From assembly GCA_017590115.1 (NCBI GenBank), contig JAGGNK010007559.1:5930641-5994640 (forward strand): a DNA stretch of 64,000 nt. The letters run 5' to 3'. The DNA is from Montifringilla adamsi (taxonomy: Eukaryota > Chordata > Aves > Passeriformes > Passeridae). The position numbers were made by a program, and so were the translations under genes. Positions 60,261 to 64,000 of the stretch are shown here, in pieces; the first letter of the stretch is position 1; each line of letters begins with the position of its first letter. The notes beneath the pieces are model-generated. The model was not told the DNA's origin. It saw nothing but the letters and a program-made list of their open reading frames with translations, and searched no databases.

Positions 60261-63200
60261 GGAACCTGAGCAGCTCTGGCAGATGATTATCTTCCTGCCT
60301 TTCTGGAACTGGTGGATCTGTCACACTGCTATAAAGATTGGAAAAAACTGAACACCTTATAATGTGCTATTTCTGGTAAAAGCAAGAGCAGCTCCTCCCC
60401 AGTTTGGGGCTGGAGGGGCTTTTGTCAGGGCAGGGAAGGGGGTGATGCTCTGGAATGAGTGAAGCTTTGTGGCTGTGCTGTTGTCTTGCTCTATATTTGG
60501 ATGTTGTTATAGAGGCACAGTGCAGGTCCCTGCCTGAAGCCTGTGGGTGTTGCTGAAATGCAGATAATAAATGGCTCGTGTGATTTGACAGAAAGCACTT
60601 TGCTGAGTACATCCAAGGCCTTTCCTGGATGTGCTGGCTGTGATGGGGGATCTCCAACACCCTTTCTGCTCTAAGGCTTCAAGTGTGTTGGTGTGTTTAA
60701 AACTGGACCCCACTGAAGGGAAAGCTCAGCCTGGAGATGTTCAGGGCAGGGTTTGGCACTTTGTCAAAATAGTCAGCAGAGATGATCTGCTGCTGAGTTT
60801 AACAAAACCAGTCAGGCTGGGATCAGTAGGGCTTCCACCAGGATCACCTGTTTGGTTCGTGTGCTGAGTTTCTCTGAAACCTGGGAGATTGACACCCTTT
60901 GGACTCTCAAATCAAATTATCCTGGAAAGCAGAAAGGCTCCAAGCCTTGGCTGAGCCAGAACATAGTATTTTCTGGGACTCAGCAATTGCCTTAAATCAC
61001 AGCTTCCCTAATCCAAATTTGGAAAAAGTGTCATTCAGATTTTTGACCCAGAGCTGCGCCGTGATGCCATTGTCCCGTGTCTGCCACAAACACAGCACCA
61101 ATGGCCAGAAGGGGTGGCCCCATCCTGTGTGTTGCTGCCTGCTCCATGTGAGCAGGCACACATCAGCTGTGGGTAGATAAAGACTTTTTCTTTATTCAAT
61201 TTTCTGTATTCAAAACAAAAATCTCTTTAAGAACACTGAGCCCAGCACCAATGGTCCCAAGTGCTCTCTCCACTGGTCTCTCTGGTGTGACAGCATCACA
61301 GTGATCAGGATCCAGGTAAGCATTGGGGGTGCTGCCTCCCATCCTGCACTCAGAAGCCAAAGGAGCAATGAAACACAACTGTTACAGCAGCACTTTTGGT
61401 TCATTTGCTGGTGATTTGGGTAAAAGTTTCATTTTCCAACATGAGGAGCCTCCTTGTTCCCCCTAATAAAACCGGCTGCTGATCATGTAGTTCCAGCACC
61501 AGGGGAAGGACTGGGAAAGAAGAGCAAATGGATAAAAAAATGGTGTCAGTTTTCAGATGGGAATGATCAAAGTACCAGAAGAAGGATCAGATCTATTCCC
61601 AGTTGTCCGCTGAAGATTATCCTTTGGATGGGACAAAGCAAAAGTCTCAATCCAGAGAGCTCTTGAGATTTTTGGAATCAGGAATCTACCCTGCTTGAAG
61701 ATGTAGCTGCCTCCTCGCCTGTCTAGTCCCCCTCTCTACACCCTGCAAAGCTCTATCAGTATAGACTCTCTGCTTGCTTTCACCCCAGCATAGGGGACAT
61801 TTAACAAGTCACCCCCCTTTTTTTTTTTCAGAATATATTCCTTCCCTGCAAAGCTCTTGGCTATTCCTATCTTCCTAAAAAAATCTAAACAAAAAAAAAA
61901 AAAAATGTTTGTGGTGCTAATGGTATGGAATGAGCTAAAGCTTTATGCCATTTTTAGCACTTTTGGAACAGAGAGAATTGGAGGATCTGAAAATATATGC
62001 TTAATCGCCCCCAAGGAAAGACTGCCATAATATTTTGGGTTACATAAGCAAACTAAATTGGAAATCTGGAATCTATTCAAGACCTTTTGATCAGGGAGCT
62101 TTGCAAGTGCAGAAAAGTAAAAACACAGACAGATGGGGATTAGAGTTGAGCATCAGGAGAATAATTTCCTCATTTAATTTCAGTTCCACCAACATATAAA
62201 AAGCATTAACAGTCCAGTTACATAACGTGTGTCAGAGCCTGGCTGGACAGGGCAGGAATTCTCGCTGTAATTAAGCCATTAGCCAACCCATGCTTGCTGC
62301 ACGGAGGCAAGAGTCTCTCTGCACAGGGAAAGACACCCCCCTCACCCCCCTCCCTTCAAAAATCTGGGCAAATGTCCTGGCCAAAATTAGAAGCAGTTAT
62401 TGAGGCTAATAGGAGCTGCAGGGGGTTCAGGGAAAATTGAAACCTACTCCAAGATACTGCTGGGCTCACAAAATCCAATTGACAATCACTCACAAACCCC
62501 AATCCACTCTTATTTCTCTCTATCTTTGTCACTAAATCAGCTTCAGTGGGAGAAGCGAGATCAGGCTGAAGAGCAAGAGGAGATATTTTTGCTGATTGCT
62601 TGATGTTGGAAACAATAGTGCATAATATACTTGTTGTTTTAATAGTGACATCTTTGAGAGAAGGTGCTACGACATCCAAAGGCTGGAAAGAGTCCCACAA
62701 ATTTGAGGCTGCGAAGGCTGGCAGATTGGATTAGCTTTCTGTTCTTGCCTCTTTTCCTCTGCTTGGGGCATATTTTTGTGCACAGTGGTTGATACAGAGT
62801 GATGCAAAAAAGCACTAAGAGGATGGTCTAAATAGAACCACTTACATTTCAGGATCATCTCACTTCTCAGCTTCTGGACAGTTTTTGAAGAGTGTCTGAT
62901 ACCTCTGAACATTCATATTAAGAAATATTTTCCTACTGGAATCAGCTCCCTAGTCTGCTGATGTCTGCAGCCTTTAGATAAAAGTAACTCCTTCCAGGTA
63001 GCTGATTTTTTTTTTTAATGTTTTTGAGAATTTCTGTATGCAGATTTAACTGCAGTTACTTTTGCTTGCTTTCACTCTTGTTACATGAACTTAGATGGGA
63101 GTAGGAGTGAGATTTCATGGACTGGGTCTGCTTTTCTTAATTTCAATTAATATGGTATATAGGAAGAAATCTGTATTTTTGGCATTGCTTTATGATACTC

Positions 63201-63604
63201 TGTATGAGTTCAGAGGAGTCCCCAAGCAGTCTCTGCAGCAGGAGTAGAGCGGTCCTGGGAGCTTTCCTCTGACCCTGAGAAATCCCAAATTGTCCAAGAC
63301 AAATCCCTGGAGTTCTCCTATGGTTCTCACCCCAGCCCCTTGGAAAAAGGTATGGCTTGGAAATCCCGACTTCCTTGAAAATCTGCAACAGGGTCTGAGG
63401 GCAGCCCATAACCTCTAGGTTTGAGCAGCTTGAAGAGAGCTGCTGTGAGAGCAGTGGTGAGGAGGACTTGGGCTGCTGGACATGACCCTAAATGTGCACT
63501 GGCAGCCCCAAAAGCCAACCACGTCTTGAGTACATCACAAGAAGCTTCACCAGCAGGTCGAGGAAGGTGACTCTATTGAATCACCCACCCAAAATACTTT
63601 GTCC

Positions 63605-64000
63605 CTGGGGTCCCCACCATAAGGAGGATGTGGACCTGCTGGAGCAGATCCAGAGGAAGCCACAAAGATTATCAGGGCTGGAGCCCCTCTCCTCTGAAGC
63701 CAGGCTGGGAGAGCTGGGGCTGTTCAAAGAGGAAAAGAGAAGGCTTTGGGAAGACTCCTTCCAGTGCCAGAGACCTGGAGAGGGACTATGGACAAGGGCC
63801 TGGAGTAGCAGGGCAAGGAGGAATGACTTCAAACTGACACAGGGAAGGTTTAGTTTAGATATCAGGAAAAAAATTTGCCCCTGTGAGGGTGGTGAGGCCC
63901 TGGCACAGGTTGCCCAGAGGAGCTGTGGCTGTCCCATCCCTGGAAATGTTCCAAGCCAGGATGGATGTGGCTCTGAGGAACCTGGTCTGGTGGAAGGTGT
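63605..64000 (+). mobile_element. CR1 LINE 3' region, cut by the window edge
   Basis: Continuous CR1 hallmarks: ctggagcagatccagaggaa, gctggagcccctctcctctg, aggctgggagagctggggct, tgagggtggtgaggccctgg and cacaggttgcccagaggagc, then tggatgtggctctgaggaac and ctggtctggtggaaggtgt. The final part and ATTCTRTG terminus lie beyond the window. Antisense open frames here are by-products. Confidence 0.93.

Larger units (their letters stand above)
52661..63604. other. Intergenic region, no gene recognised
   Basis: 10.9 kb with only chance open frames. It contains simple repeats (55041-55098, 57861-57909, 57955-57980, T and A runs near 61820 and 61890) and a possible MITE remnant at 60084-60260. No exon of TOB1 or any other known gene was recognised. 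Confidence 0.65.

Noticed and set aside
63581..63937. 118-codon minus-strand open frame
   Set aside because: Antisense of CR1 3' noncoding sequence.

Overview
The window is vertebrate nuclear DNA, most likely from a bird and probably a songbird. Its one protein-coding gene is split into short exons by GT-AG introns. It also carries CR1 LINE 3' ends, one of which stops at the diagnostic ATTCTGTG octamer, and several short LTRs of avian endogenous-retrovirus type. There is no operon structure and no dense gene packing. The species call is inference, because no search could be run.

Positions 128-23187 on the + strand hold the last 24 coding exons of SPAG9 (also called JIP4), a JNK-interacting motor-adaptor scaffold. 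The gene begins upstream of the window. Every exon junction was checked for phase, and together the exons give one uninterrupted frame of 1002 residues plus stop. The full-length protein is about 1300 residues, so roughly the first 320 (RH1 and leucine zipper I) are outside. Present, in order, are an acidic linker, the LZII coiled coil (exons at 3980-4864), the RH2 motif (5283-5413), a basic Ser-rich linker, and the C-terminal WD40-like beta-propeller (about 9902 to 23187), interrupted by an acidic disordered loop (11157-12271). A 39-base cassette exon (19306-19344) is conserved. The 3'UTR probably runs to about 26770.

From about 26.8 kb to the end I found no credible gene. The tandem head-to-tail neighbour expected from amniote synteny, TOB1, is not reached. 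This 37 kb holds a perfect 123-base tandem duplication (27592-27835), two CR1 fragments (32135-32298 and 63605-64000), a 578-base element that is largely a giant inverted repeat with LTR-like ends (40476-41053), two unrelated solo LTRs about 0.8 kb apart (50773-51372 and about 52200-52660), a small CpG-rich patch (39300-39660), simple repeats and possible conserved noncoding stretches.

No new biochemical system is evident. The observations most worth checking are the long-armed inverted-repeat element, a CR1 whose 3' end lies only 15 bases before a SPAG9 splice acceptor, the perfect tandem duplication, and a weak splice donor whose retention would remove the propeller.
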